From the NCBI RefSeq assembly GCF_004000785.1, contig NZ_BILX01000030.1, forward strand, positions 1 through 64,000: 64,000 nucleotides of DNA, written 5' to 3'. This DNA comes from Paenibacillus ehimensis NBRC 15659. GTDB lineage: Bacteria > Bacillota > Bacilli > Paenibacillales > NBRC-103111. This document shows positions 43,192 through 52,350 of this stretch, piece by piece. The position numbers and the translations under genes are program-made. The notes under the pieces are model-generated. The model did no database searches and had not been told where the DNA came from. It saw only the letters and a list, made by a program, of their open reading frames with translations. Each line of letters opens with the position of its first letter. Position 1 is the first letter of the stretch.

Positions 43192-43991
43192 ACAAATTGC
43201 TGATCGTGACGGATATGGACGGTACTCTGCTTGATCGGTGGCAAAACATAAGCAAAGAAAACGAAATGGCGATCAAACAATTTAAGGCGAGGGGAGGTTT
43301 ATTTACATTGGCGACCGGGCGGATGGAAGCCGCCGTCCTTCCCTATGCCCGGCAATTGGAAATTGACGTGCCAATCATTTTATATAACGGTGCCAAAATT
43401 TATTCGCCGGTTACGGGAGAGGTCCTTCGGGAGAAGAGGCTTCTCGTTCCTAAAGAACTTTGGAAGCGCTTTATCGAGGGGGCTTGCGATCAAACGGCCA
43501 TTTTGGTTTACCGTGACGGCGATGTGTATACCCCGGCGCGCAATGAAATATTGCGGCTTCATGAGCGTAAAGACGGCGTTCGCTGCAAGGAAATGCGGGA
43601 GGAATGGATCGACGAGCCGATCACGAAGATCTTGTTCATTGCGCCCCTTGCCAAGCTGGAGCAGCTTGAGACGATGATCAGAGCGAGCGGAGTCCGCTGT
43701 GAAACCGTCTATTCGGAAGCGAATTACTTGGAGCTGTTGCCGGAAGGCGCGACCAAGGGGGATGCACTTCGGGAGCTGGTGGATATGCTGGGGGTGGAAG
43801 GCTTATACACGATCGCGGTGGGTGACAATTTGAACGATCTCACGATGCTGAAGCAGGCCGACTGCGGCATTGCCGTAGAGAACGCCTGCCTGCCGCTCAA
43901 GGGAGTGGCGGACAGATTGACGGTGCATCACGAAGATCACGCCCTACGGGCAGTCATTAACGAGTGGATTCCGATGGAAAAGGAAGCATGA
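43188..43991 (+). CDS. HAD-superfamily (Cof type) phosphatase
   Basis: A protein of 267 aa with HAD motif I VTDMDGTLLD, motif II LATGRMEA, and motif III/IV KGDALRELVDM with GDNLNDLTML. It hydrolyses a small phosphate ester, probably a sugar phosphate. It starts at TTG 43188, overlapping the lacI stop by four bases (TTGA), so translation is coupled. Placed with an importer of the hexose-phosphate/Fe3+ type and an IMPase-family enzyme, it likely dephosphorylates the imported compound. Confidence 0.9.
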   Translation: MNKLLIVTDMDGTLLDRWQNISKENEMAIKQFKARGGLFTLATGRMEAAVLPYARQLEIDVPIILYNGAKIYSPVTGEVLREKRLLVPKELWKRFIEGACDQTAILVYRDGDVYTPARNEILRLHERKDGVRCKEMREEWIDEPITKILFIAPLAKLEQLETMIRASGVRCETVYSEANYLELLPEGATKGDALRELVDMLGVEGLYTIAVGDNLNDLTMLKQADCGIAVENACLPLKGVADRLTVHHEDHALRAVINEWIPMEKEA

Positions 43992-44018
43992 ATTTATATG
44001 AAATAGACAAGGGAGATG

Positions 44019-45113
44019 ATGTTTCGTATGAGAAAAAGTTTACATGCGATTGGTGCAAGCGTTCTGTTACTTTCCACAATCGGAATGACAGCCTGCAGTC
44101 CGGCAGACAATAAGGCCGGCGCCGACGGGAAGAAGACGGAAGCACCGGCAGCCGTTAAGTCGTCGAAGCAGCTGACCATGTATACCGCCTATCCCGAAGA
44201 TGAGGTTATCCATTATGCGAATGAATTTGAGGAAGTAAGCGGGATCAAGGTCAAATTCGTTCGTTTGTCTGCCGGCGAGACGCTTGCCCGCTTGCAGGCG
44301 GAAAAGAACAATCCGCAGGCCAGCGTGTGGTACGGCGGCCCGTCGGATACGTTCGTTGCGGCGGCAAAGGAAGGGCTGCTGGAAGCTTACACGCCGAAGG
44401 ACATCGATAAGCTGCCGAAGGAATATTTGGACAAGGACGGCTTATGGACACCGCTGTATGTCGGCCCGCTCGGTTTTGCCGTCAATACGGATTGGCTCAA
44501 GAAAAACAATATCCAGACTCCCGAGACGTGGGAGGACTTGCTGAAGCCGGAATTCAAAAAGAACATCTCCATATCCCATCCCGGCTCTTCGGGTACTGCC
44601 TATACCGTACTCGCTTCGCTGGTTCAGATGATGGGCGAGGAGAAAGCATTTGATTACATGAAAAAGCTGGACGCCAACGTGCTGCAGTATACCAAATCGG
44701 GCGCGGCGCCGGCGAAGCAGGTAGGATTGGGCGAAGCGGCCGTGGGCATTTCGTTTTCACATGACATTTTAAAGCCGAAGATGGAGGGATATCCGGTCGC
44801 CCTTGTGTTTCCGAAGGATGGCACCGGCTATGAAGTCGGAGCTGCCGCTCTGATTAAGAACGCGCCGGCTGCCGAATTGGACAATGCGAAAAAGTTCATC
44901 GATTGGGCGATCAGCAAGGAAGCGCAAAATTTGTACGACAAATATAAGTCCTACCGGCTCCCGGTGAATACGGAGGCGAATGTATCCGCGGGGCTGACGA
45001 AAATAAGCGATTTGAAGGTTGGCAAATACGACGCCGTTTGGGCCGGTCAGAAAAGGAAGGAGCTTGTAGCCAAATTTAATGACAAAATCAAGGGCAACGA
45101 TGCCGCAAAATAG
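44019..45113 (+). CDS. Binding lipoprotein of the Fe3+/sugar-phosphate (AfuA-like) family
   Basis: A protein of about 364 aa. A lipoprotein signal ends in GMTAC. The fold is that of the Fe3+/putrescine/phosphonate-type cluster (QLTMYTAYPEDEVIHYANEF, VWYGGPSDTFVAAAKEGLLE, ISHPGSSGTAYTVL). Three ATGs (44016, 44019, 44028) are close to the AAGGGAG site; 44019 is a compromise. Relatives include iron-binding FbpA and AfuA, which binds hexose phosphates. The flanking phosphatases favour a phosphorylated organic ligand, but this is inference. Confidence 0.88.
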   Translation: MFRMRKSLHAIGASVLLLSTIGMTACSPADNKAGADGKKTEAPAAVKSSKQLTMYTAYPEDEVIHYANEFEEVSGIKVKFVRLSAGETLARLQAEKNNPQASVWYGGPSDTFVAAAKEGLLEAYTPKDIDKLPKEYLDKDGLWTPLYVGPLGFAVNTDWLKKNNIQTPETWEDLLKPEFKKNISISHPGSSGTAYTVLASLVQMMGEEKAFDYMKKLDANVLQYTKSGAAPAKQVGLGEAAVGISFSHDILKPKMEGYPVALVFPKDGTGYEVGAAALIKNAPAAELDNAKKFIDWAISKEAQNLYDKYKSYRLPVNTEANVSAGLTKISDLKVGKYDAVWAGQKRKELVAKFNDKIKGNDAAK

Positions 45114-45157
45114 CGCTAAGTCACGCAAAGCGTCCCGACCAGAAAGGAGTGTATTCA

Positions 45158-46867
45158 TTGGCCAGCTATGAAACAGCCGCTAATCTGAACCGCATATCGC
45201 CGGCTTCCAAATTGTCCTTAAGGATCAAGCAGATGCGGAAGGAGCCTTGGCTGCTCGCTCTCATCGTTCTTATTTTTGTATCGCTCTTTCTGTTTGCCGT
45301 ATATCCCATTTACCAAGTATTCAAGATCACGCTTGCCGGAGATGAAGGGCTTGATTTGGCTGCCGTGGCGGCAACGTTCAGCAGCAGTTCTTTCCTCAAA
45401 GCGTTCTGGAACAGCATGCAGCTTGGTGTGATTGCGGCGTTAACGAGCAGCGTCATCGGTTTTGTATTCGCTTACGCGAATACCCGGACCAGCATGAAGG
45501 GCAAAGCTTTTTTCCATCTGATCGCGATGCTTCCCATCATCTCCCCGCCTTTTGTCATTGCATTATCGGTGATTCTGTTATTCGGACGCAACGGCGTCGT
45601 GACCTATGGCTTATTCGGATGGCAGGGGACGAACGTGTACGGTTTGACCAGTTTAATTGTGATTCAGACGCTCTCCTTTTTTCCGATTGCCTATTTGAAT
45701 TTGAAGGGGGTGCTGGAGTCCATTGACACGGCCGTGGAGAATGCGGCCTTGAATTTGGGGGCTTCCCGCTGGAAGGTGTTTCGAACCGTTACGCTCCCTT
45801 TGGCCATCCCGGGCGTGTTCAGTTCGCTGCTGCTCGTATTCATCAAGTCGATCGAGGATTTTGGCAACCCGATGGTCATTGCCGGGGACTATTCCACCCT
45901 GGCTGTGGAAGCGTACATGCAAATTACCGGCATGTACGATCTGCGCGGTGGCGCGATGATGGCGATCGCTATATTGTTCCCGTCGATGACGACGTATTTT
46001 ATTCAAAAATATTGGATTAGCAAAAAGTCTTACGTCACCGTCACCGGCAAGCCCTCCCATACGGAGATGCCAATTCGCGAGCGCTATATTGTATGGCCGT
46101 TATTCGCATTCTGCGGGTTGATCACCGGCGCGATTCTCGTTTTTTACGGGACCGTCTTCTGGGGCGCCTTCGTCAAAATCTGGGGCGTGAATAACACGCT
46201 CACGCTGGACAATTTCAAGTATGTGTTCTCGCGCGGATTTGATTCGATTACGAATTCTTTGCTGCTTTCCGTCATTTCAACGCCGATTACCGCCATGCTG
46301 GGCATGGTAATCGCCTTCCTGATCATCCGCAAAAAGTTTATCGGGAAAAAGTGGATGGAAATCAGCTCCATGCTGACCTTTGCCGTTCCCGGCACCGTTG
46401 TGGGGATTGGATATATTCTTGCTTTCAACGAAAAGCCGCTGCTGCTCACCGGCACGGCTGCGATCATTATCATCTGCCTGACATTCCGCAACATGCCGGT
46501 CGGCATCGAAGGGGGCACGAACAGTCTGCGTCAGGTGGACCCGGCGATTGAAGAAGCGTCGGCCGTACTCGGCGCAAACAGCTACACGACGTTTCGGAAA
46601 ATATCGCTTCCGCTTATGCGTCCAGCCTTGTTTTCCGCCCTCGTCTACTCTTTTGTGAAGTCGATGACTTCGATCAGCGCCATCATTTTCCTTGTCTCCG
46701 TGAACTGGAATTTGATGACGGTCACCGTTCTTTCTCAGGTCGAGGGAAGCCGTTTGGGGGTAGCGGCGGCCTATTGCGTCATCCTTATTGTCATTGTTAT
46801 GGCGGCATTGGGCTTTTTGCAGCTCATGGTCAATCAACTTGGAGCGAAGAAGAGGAGGGCTTCTTAA
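45158..46867 (+). CDS. Fused two-domain ABC permease (FbpB/ThiP type)
   Basis: A protein of 569 aa with about 12 membrane helices, made of two permease halves in one chain. Each has an EAA loop (ENAALNLGASRWKVFRTVTL and EEASAVLGANSYTTFRKISL). This fused form is typical of iron(III), thiamine and AfuB-type importers. Start TTG 45158 lies eight bases after AAAGGAG; the GTG at 45149 overlaps that site. The ATPase gene begins one base after its stop. Confidence 0.93.
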   Translation: MASYETAANLNRISPASKLSLRIKQMRKEPWLLALIVLIFVSLFLFAVYPIYQVFKITLAGDEGLDLAAVAATFSSSSFLKAFWNSMQLGVIAALTSSVIGFVFAYANTRTSMKGKAFFHLIAMLPIISPPFVIALSVILLFGRNGVVTYGLFGWQGTNVYGLTSLIVIQTLSFFPIAYLNLKGVLESIDTAVENAALNLGASRWKVFRTVTLPLAIPGVFSSLLLVFIKSIEDFGNPMVIAGDYSTLAVEAYMQITGMYDLRGGAMMAIAILFPSMTTYFIQKYWISKKSYVTVTGKPSHTEMPIRERYIVWPLFAFCGLITGAILVFYGTVFWGAFVKIWGVNNTLTLDNFKYVFSRGFDSITNSLLLSVISTPITAMLGMVIAFLIIRKKFIGKKWMEISSMLTFAVPGTVVGIGYILAFNEKPLLLTGTAAIIIICLTFRNMPVGIEGGTNSLRQVDPAIEEASAVLGANSYTTFRKISLPLMRPALFSALVYSFVKSMTSISAIIFLVSVNWNLMTVTVLSQVEGSRLGVAAAYCVILIVIVMAALGFLQLMVNQLGAKKRRAS

Positions 46868-46868
46868 G

Positions 46869-47981
46869 ATGAGTATCGCCTTGCAAACCGTTCAATCCTC
46901 AAAAGTGTCGTTTTCAGGTATCGTTAAGCAGTTTCCCGGCCAACCGGGGGAAGAGCCGGTATATGCAGTCAATCGGGTATCGCTCGACATCGAGCCGGGC
47001 GAGCTGGTGACACTGTTGGGCCCGTCGGGCTGCGGCAAGACGACGACGCTGCGGATGCTGGCCGGCTTCGAAACGCCCACGTCCGGCGCGATATCCATCA
47101 ACGGGCAAAACATTACCCATTTGCCGCCCAATAAGCGGGACGTCGGCATGGTGTTTCAAAGTTATGCGCTGTTTCCTCATATGACGGTGTATGACAATGT
47201 GGCCTACGGACTCAGCATTAAGCAAATCCCTAAGGCTGAAATGAAGCAGCGTGTGGACAGCGTGCTTTCGCTGATGCACCTGGACCAAATGAAAGACCGG
47301 CTGCCGTCGCTGCTCTCCGGGGGACAGCAGCAGCGGGTGGCTTTGGCGCGGGCCGTTGTGACCGAGCCGAAGGTTCTGCTGTTCGATGAGCCCTTATCCA
47401 ACCTGGATGCCAAGCTCCGGGAGTATATGCGCGACGAGCTTCGGAAAATTCAACAGCGGCTCGGTATAACGAGTCTGTACGTTACGCATGATCAGTCGGA
47501 GGCGATGGCGATCTCGGACAAGGTCGTCATCATGAACAAAGGAGAAATCCAACAAATCGGTTCTCCCCGGGACATCTACATGAAGCCGGTCAACAAATTC
47601 GTAGCCAACTTCATGGGCAAGGCGAATTTTCTCGAAGCGGTCGTCGAACAAACGGATAGCCGCATGATCGGACTTCAGGTACTGGGCCAGCGTCTGACCG
47701 TGCCGAAAGATCCGCAGCTTGAGGTGAACGCGCACGATCGGGTGGATTGCGTGATCCGGCCGGAATTATGGAAGATTGATCCTCAGGGAATATTTGAAGG
47801 AACAGTGGAAAGGGCGATTTATCTTGGACCCTATGTCGAATACGAGATCGCGCTTGGCGGACAGACCGTATTCGTCATAGATTATGACCGGCACCGGTAC
47901 GACCCGAAAAAAGAAGGCGACGCGATCCGGTTGGGACTGTCCGGCGATTCGGTTACGCTGCTTCCTGCCGGTAGTGCATAA
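46869..47981 (+). CDS. ABC ATPase with TOBE domain (PotA/FbpC type)
   Basis: A protein of 370 aa. Walker A is GPSGCGKTTTLRMLAGFE, signature [14 protein letters not shown] and Walker B VLLFDEPLSNLD. The C-terminal ~130 residues form a TOBE-type regulatory domain (DCVIRPELWKIDPQG). The ATG at 46869 uses a GAGGAGGG site in the last permease codons. It drives the fused permease upstream. Confidence 0.93.
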   Translation: MSIALQTVQSSKVSFSGIVKQFPGQPGEEPVYAVNRVSLDIEPGELVTLLGPSGCGKTTTLRMLAGFETPTSGAISINGQNITHLPPNKRDVGMVFQSYALFPHMTVYDNVAYGLSIKQIPKAEMKQRVDSVLSLMHLDQMKDRLPSLLSGGQQQRVALARAVVTEPKVLLFDEPLSNLDAKLREYMRDELRKIQQRLGITSLYVTHDQSEAMAISDKVVIMNKGEIQQIGSPRDIYMKPVNKFVANFMGKANFLEAVVEQTDSRMIGLQVLGQRLTVPKDPQLEVNAHDRVDCVIRPELWKIDPQGIFEGTVERAIYLGPYVEYEIALGGQTVFVIDYDRHRYDPKKEGDAIRLGLSGDSVTLLPAGSA

Positions 47982-48038
47982 AAAGCACCGCACATGACAA
48001 CTACTTACCGAAGATTGCTGGAGAAAGTGGGGATCCAT

Positions 48039-48848
48039 ATGAATCATCTGGACTTCGCGAAGCGGATTGCCCTGGATGCGGGAGCCTTGATTAAATCGAA
48101 ATTGGATGCGCCCTATGTGACCAACGAGAAGAGCTCGAGCTTTGATTTGGTTACGGAAGTGGACCGGGCAGCCGAACAACTCATCCGGCAGAGGATTACG
48201 GAACAATATCCCGGGCATGCCTTTTTGGGGGAAGAGGAATCGTTTGAAGAGGCCGGGGGGATCGGCGGCGAGTTGGATAAAGTATATCGGGTGCCTTTTC
48301 TATGGATTGTCGACCCGATCGACGGCACAAGCAATTTTGTTCATCAGATTCCCGGCTTCACCGTATCGATCGCGCTGGCCTGTCGGGGCGAGCTTGTGCT
48401 TGGCGTCATTTATGATCCGTCATCGGGGGATCTGTATTGGGCGGAAAAAGGCACAGGGGCGTATGTCAACGGTTCCCCAATAACGGTCTCGGACGCGAAC
48501 CGGCTGGAGCAGCTCATGATCGGCACCGGCTTTCCGACGGATGAAGGCGCCCGTGCCGCCGTGGTAGAGTGTCTCGGCAAGCTGAGCCCCAAATGCAGAT
48601 CGATCCGGTCTATGGGATCGGCAGCCTTGCAGCTTGCTTATGTCGCATCCGGAAAGCTCGGCGCCTACTGGGAATACGGGCTTAGCGTATGGGATACGGC
48701 GGCAGGGATTGTGCTAATCCAGGAAGCGGGAGGAACCGTTACCGATGCGGCCGGCCAGCCTTTCCGGTTGTTTATGAAAAATATCGTGGCCAGCAACGGC
48801 CGGGTGCAGGAGCAGATGCTGGACCATATGAAGCTCGTTGAAGCTTAA
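48039..48848 (+). CDS. Inositol-monophosphatase-family phosphatase
   Basis: A protein of 269 aa with the metal motifs of the family: LGEEESFEE, WIVDPIDGTSNFVH and VWDTAAGIVL. Members remove phosphate from inositol-1-phosphate, histidinol phosphate, fructose-1,6-bisphosphate or other sugar phosphates. The ATG at 48039 follows GTGGGGA; an earlier ATG at 47994 lacks a ribosome site. It closes the LacI operon, and together with the HAD enzyme gives it two phosphatases. Confidence 0.92.
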   Translation: MNHLDFAKRIALDAGALIKSKLDAPYVTNEKSSSFDLVTEVDRAAEQLIRQRITEQYPGHAFLGEEESFEEAGGIGGELDKVYRVPFLWIVDPIDGTSNFVHQIPGFTVSIALACRGELVLGVIYDPSSGDLYWAEKGTGAYVNGSPITVSDANRLEQLMIGTGFPTDEGARAAVVECLGKLSPKCRSIRSMGSAALQLAYVASGKLGAYWEYGLSVWDTAAGIVLIQEAGGTVTDAAGQPFRLFMKNIVASNGRVQEQMLDHMKLVEA

Positions 48849-48875
48849 GCATATCCGAAGGGAAAGGAAAATAAA

Positions 48876-48913
48876 GAAGCTTCCCGTACCTCTAAGGCGG
48901 GATGGGAAGCTTC
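48876..48913 (-). terminator. Terminator of the siderophore-transport operon
   Basis: GAAGCTTCCC (48876-48885) pairs with GGGAAGCTTC (48904-48913). On the minus strand the stem is followed by CTTTATTTT. It also lies 30 bp after the plus-strand IMPase stop and may serve both operons. Confidence 0.85.
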
Positions 48914-48917
48914 AGCC

Positions 48918-49694
48918 TCACATCAACATCATGGAATGAATCAACGGAACTCCGCTGTCCGGGTCCGGATGAATCTTGGCGCGTACGCCGAATACAGCGC
49001 CTATAGAACCTTCATTCATAACTTCATTTGGCGCGCCGTACGCAAAAATGCTCCCTTTGTTCATCATGATGATTTGATCTGAATAAGACGAGGCGTGGTT
49101 TAAGTCATGCAAAACCATGACGATCGTAAGGCCGTATGTACGGTTCAGTAGTTTAACCAATTCCATGATTTCAAGCTGATGGCAAATATCGAGATAGGTT
49201 GTCGGTTCGTCAAGCAGGAGGATACCCGGTTGTTGAGCAAGGGCCATGGCGATCCACGCCCGCTGCCGTTCCCCTCCCGACAGCGTTGAAACGGTTCTTT
49301 CCTCGAGATGCTTTATCCCCGTTAAGCTTAAGGCCCGCTCCACAATCTGCAGGTCATCCTCATTCATCCTCTTCATGAGGTTTTTGTGGGGAAAGCGTCC
49401 GAAGGACACGAGATGCTTGACGCTTATATCCCCGAGCTGTTCATGACTCTGCATTAAGAAAGCCAGTTGTCGTGCAAATGGCTTTGCCTGCCACTGTTTG
49501 ACATCTTTGCCGTCTAAATAAACGGTTCCTTCGTATCTCGGCATTTGACGTGCTAACGCCTTAAGCAAAGTACTCTTCCCGCAGCCGTTTGGTCCGATAA
49601 TACTGGTCACTTGGCTCTGTTTCAATTCAAGATCAAGAGATTTAATGATCGTTGAGTCTCCATATCGGATCGCGAGATTTTCAGCCTTCAGCAT
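48918..49694 (-). CDS. FecE/FhuC-type ABC ATPase
   Basis: A protein of 258 aa with Walker A GPNGCGKSTLLKALAR, signature LSGGERQRAWIAMAL and Walker B ILLLDEPTTYLDICHQ. The YLDICHQ extension is diagnostic of siderophore/heme/cobalamin importers. The ATG at 49694 lies two bases after the permease stop, with AAGGAGAGG in the end of that gene. A longer open frame upstream overlaps the permease and is not coding. Confidence 0.94.
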   Translation of the reverse strand: MLKAENLAIRYGDSTIIKSLDLELKQSQVTSIIGPNGCGKSTLLKALARQMPRYEGTVYLDGKDVKQWQAKPFARQLAFLMQSHEQLGDISVKHLVSFGRFPHKNLMKRMNEDDLQIVERALSLTGIKHLEERTVSTLSGGERQRAWIAMALAQQPGILLLDEPTTYLDICHQLEIMELVKLLNRTYGLTIVMVLHDLNHASSYSDQIIMMNKGSIFAYGAPNEVMNEGSIGAVFGVRAKIHPDPDSGVPLIHSMMLM

Positions 49695-49696
49695 TC

Positions 49697-50680
49697 CTAA
49701 GCACCTCTCCTTCTCAGCAGCCATAAGAACATGGGGGCACCGAGGACCCCCATCAAGATTCCGGATGGAAGCTCTACAGGAGCGAACATGATGCGGGACA
49801 ACGTATCCGTAATGGTCAAAACCGTCACTCCAAGCAAGGCGGAGGCTGGAAGCAAGAACCGATAGTCGCTTCCAATTAACAGTCGTGCCGCATGGGGAAC
49901 GATAAGCCCGACAAATCCCAGCATTCCCACGACACTGACGGAGCTGGCAGCAAGCAACGTGGCAACAGCGAGCAGATAAAGGCGCATTCCTTCGACACGG
50001 AGCCCCAATGACCTCGCTTCGGCATCGCCTAATAGCAAGACGTTCATTCTTTGGACCCCTATGAGTGCAAGCGTTCCACCTAGCAACGTGTAAGGGATCA
50101 GCAGAGATACATGGGGCCAACTCCGGGTCGCCAGCCCCCCGACCATGAACAGAAGCGCTCCATTCACCCGATCGCTGTAAAACGTGAGCAAAGCGGAGAT
50201 TCCGGAGTTTAAGAAGGCCGACACCGCTACCCCCGCCAAAACAACCCGCACGGGGCTAATCCCTCCCTGCCAGGCCAAGAGGTAAATCACCAACGCTGCG
50301 CCGATTCCGCCAAGGAAAGCGGCGGGCGTCAACAAATAGGCGTAAGAAGGAAATAAGATCAGCACCGCTATGCCGACAAGTCCCGCCCCGGAAGAAACAC
50401 CGATGATGTGCGGGTCTGCCATCGGATTTCTCATCACGCCTTGCAATATGGCACCGGAGAGAGACAAGTTGATTCCGATCAATGCGGCGACCAGTGTTCT
50501 GGGAAAGCGAATATTCCAGATCACATCCCGGTGAGACGCCGCAGGATCTTGGAGCGCATCCCAGATGTCTGCCAAGCTTACATTTACAGCGCCGGCCGAC
50601 AAGCTGAAGGCTGTGCCGCCGATGGCACTCAAGGCAAACAGAGCAATGATCGTGAGTTTCCAGGAGCTGGTTGTTATCAT
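49697..50680 (-). CDS. FecCD-type siderophore ABC permease
   Basis: A protein of 327 aa with about nine or ten membrane helices. It shows the FecCD features FSLSAGAVNVSLADIW, RFPRTLVAALIGINLSLSGA, the QGVMRNPMADPHIIGVSSGA block and GFVGLIVPHAARLLIGSDYR. The ATG at 50680 overlaps the stop of the binding protein gene (ATGA). Only one permease is encoded, so it acts as a homodimer. Confidence 0.94.
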   Translation of the reverse strand: MITTSSWKLTIIALFALSAIGGTAFSLSAGAVNVSLADIWDALQDPAASHRDVIWNIRFPRTLVAALIGINLSLSGAILQGVMRNPMADPHIIGVSSGAGLVGIAVLILFPSYAYLLTPAAFLGGIGAALVIYLLAWQGGISPVRVVLAGVAVSAFLNSGISALLTFYSDRVNGALLFMVGGLATRSWPHVSLLIPYTLLGGTLALIGVQRMNVLLLGDAEARSLGLRVEGMRLYLLAVATLLAASSVSVVGMLGFVGLIVPHAARLLIGSDYRFLLPASALLGVTVLTITDTLSRIMFAPVELPSGILMGVLGAPMFLWLLRRRGA

Positions 50681-51672
50681 TCTTTTGCAGGGAACGTATC
50701 CGGGTAGACGAGCTTGGCCATCGTCTCCAAAGATTGATCGATATGCAATCCCGGATTCGTTACAAACAGAGGTGAGGGCAGGAAAAACATCTTCTTTTCT
50801 TTTACTGCCCGAAGCGAGCTCCACGCCGGGCTATTTTCCAAATCCGATTTGAGCTTCTGATTGCCGAACTCCTGCGTGCCATGAACAAGAAGAAAAATAT
50901 AGTCCGGATCCAGAGCGACCAGCTTCTCCAAGCTATACGGGGCCGAACTTGGCATATTCCCCGAAGGCAAGCCGTCGGCGACGTTCTTCATCTTCAGCAT
51001 AGTCGCCATATCGATGGCTATGGAGGAAGATTTCTGCACGAAGACTCCCATAGGCATGATTGTAATCACAGCGTAGTTGGGACCGTGGCCCGTGAGTTTC
51101 GCAACGATATTCTGCAACTTCTTATCCGTCTCTTGAAGAGCCGCGAGAGACTGGGCTTCGTTTCCGGTCATGTTGCCGACCCACTTGGCTGCGGTTTGAA
51201 TATCGCTGTAACTCTCGATTTTGATTAGCGCCAGCGGAATATGGGCGGATGCCATGGATGATTTGAGATTCGTATGGAACATGGGGTGCCCGATGACCAA
51301 ATCCGGCTTCAAGCTCATGATTTGTTCCAGGCTCACGTTATTGATGTCGCCGACTTCCTTCGCATCTTTTGCGGCTTCGGGAACCACAATCCCAGGTGCG
51401 GTTGCGCGCCCCACGGCTCGACCTCCCAGTTGGTAAAACAATTCAAGCACTTCCGTATTGAGAACCACGATTCGCTCCGGTTTCTTAGGCAGCGCGACTT
51501 GCTCTCCTGTGCTGTCCTGGAAACTGTAAAAGTTGGCTTGTGCGGCAGAGGCTGGGTCTTTAGCGGTTGCGGCAGCCTGCCCCATATTTGCAGCCGGTTC
51601 CGGTGTCTTGCTGCAGGAAGCAAGACAAGCTGCGAAGATAGCAGCCAAGAACAACCATGCGATTTTATTCAT
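50677..51672 (-). CDS. Siderophore-binding lipoprotein (FhuD/FecB type)
   Basis: A protein of 331 aa with a lipoprotein signal (CLASC). The type III binding fold includes RIVVLNTEVLELFYQLGG, LEQIMSLKPDLVIGHP and LVALDPDYIFLLVHG. It captures a ferric siderophore or related chelate and passes it to FecCD/FecE. Start ATG 51672 with GGAGGA ten bases upstream. A Fur box is expected but I could not find a convincing one. Confidence 0.92.
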   Translation of the reverse strand: MNKIAWLFLAAIFAACLASCSKTPEPAANMGQAAATAKDPASAAQANFYSFQDSTGEQVALPKKPERIVVLNTEVLELFYQLGGRAVGRATAPGIVVPEAAKDAKEVGDINNVSLEQIMSLKPDLVIGHPMFHTNLKSSMASAHIPLALIKIESYSDIQTAAKWVGNMTGNEAQSLAALQETDKKLQNIVAKLTGHGPNYAVITIMPMGVFVQKSSSIAIDMATMLKMKNVADGLPSGNMPSSAPYSLEKLVALDPDYIFLLVHGTQEFGNQKLKSDLENSPAWSSLRAVKEKKMFFLPSPLFVTNPGLHIDQSLETMAKLVYPDTFPAKE

Positions 51673-51714
51673 TGAAACGAGTCCTCCAACAAATTTAATT
51701 GTCCTTCGGCTCAA

Positions 51715-52314
51715 TTAGATGCCGGTCAAATCATATTCCAATCGCTTTGCGGTGTTTAAAGCCGCTTCTTCGCTTATCCAACGGCGTATAATATGCAAAG
51801 ACATCTGGATTCCTGACGATATACCGCCGGAAGTGATGATATGACCTGCATCGACGTATTTCGTATTCCTTACAACAGTAACGTCCGGAAATTCAGTTTC
51901 AAGCCGGTCTATATCCATCCAGTGAGTTGTTGCCGGCAGACCATCCAAAAGTCCGGCTTTTGCGAGAAGAAACGCTCCTGTACAGACGGATGCAAGAAGT
52001 TCTACTTTTGTGGACTGTTCTTGAAGCCATTGAATGAGATCCGAATTGTGGATTTCGATCTCCTCTGCTCCATAACCGCCAGGAACAATAAGGATGTCAA
52101 ATAAGGGGGCTGTTTCGAAGCTGTAATACGATTTAACGATGAGCCCATTCCGGGCTTTAATCAAACCTCCATAGTGCGATACCGTTTTTACACGAAAAGC
52201 CTTCTCTTTTCGTTCCGCTAACTCGGTAATGGAGAATACCTCAAAGGGACCCGCAAAGTCTAAGACTTCTGCTTCATGAAATAAGAGTATCCCTACATCC
52301 CGTGGATAACACAC
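51715..52314 (-). CDS. DJ-1/PfpI-family protein (paralogue 1)
   Basis: A protein of 199 aa of the isonitrile-hydratase/GlxA-like DJ-1 branch. The nucleophile elbow is LLASVCTGAFLLAKAGLLDG (Cys in SVCTG), with a VPGGYGAEE motif upstream and the TSGGISSGIQ segment downstream. Start GTG 52314 follows GAGGGGG. It lies 36 bp after a paralogue and 42 bp before the siderophore-binding protein gene, all on one strand. Substrate unknown. Confidence 0.9.
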   Translation of the reverse strand: MCYPRDVGILLFHEAEVLDFAGPFEVFSITELAERKEKAFRVKTVSHYGGLIKARNGLIVKSYYSFETAPLFDILIVPGGYGAEEIEIHNSDLIQWLQEQSTKVELLASVCTGAFLLAKAGLLDGLPATTHWMDIDRLETEFPDVTVVRNTKYVDAGHIITSGGISSGIQMSLHIIRRWISEEAALNTAKRLEYDLTGI

Positions 52315-52350
52315 GCAGACCGCCCCCTCACGTATTGGTGCACCAGAGTG

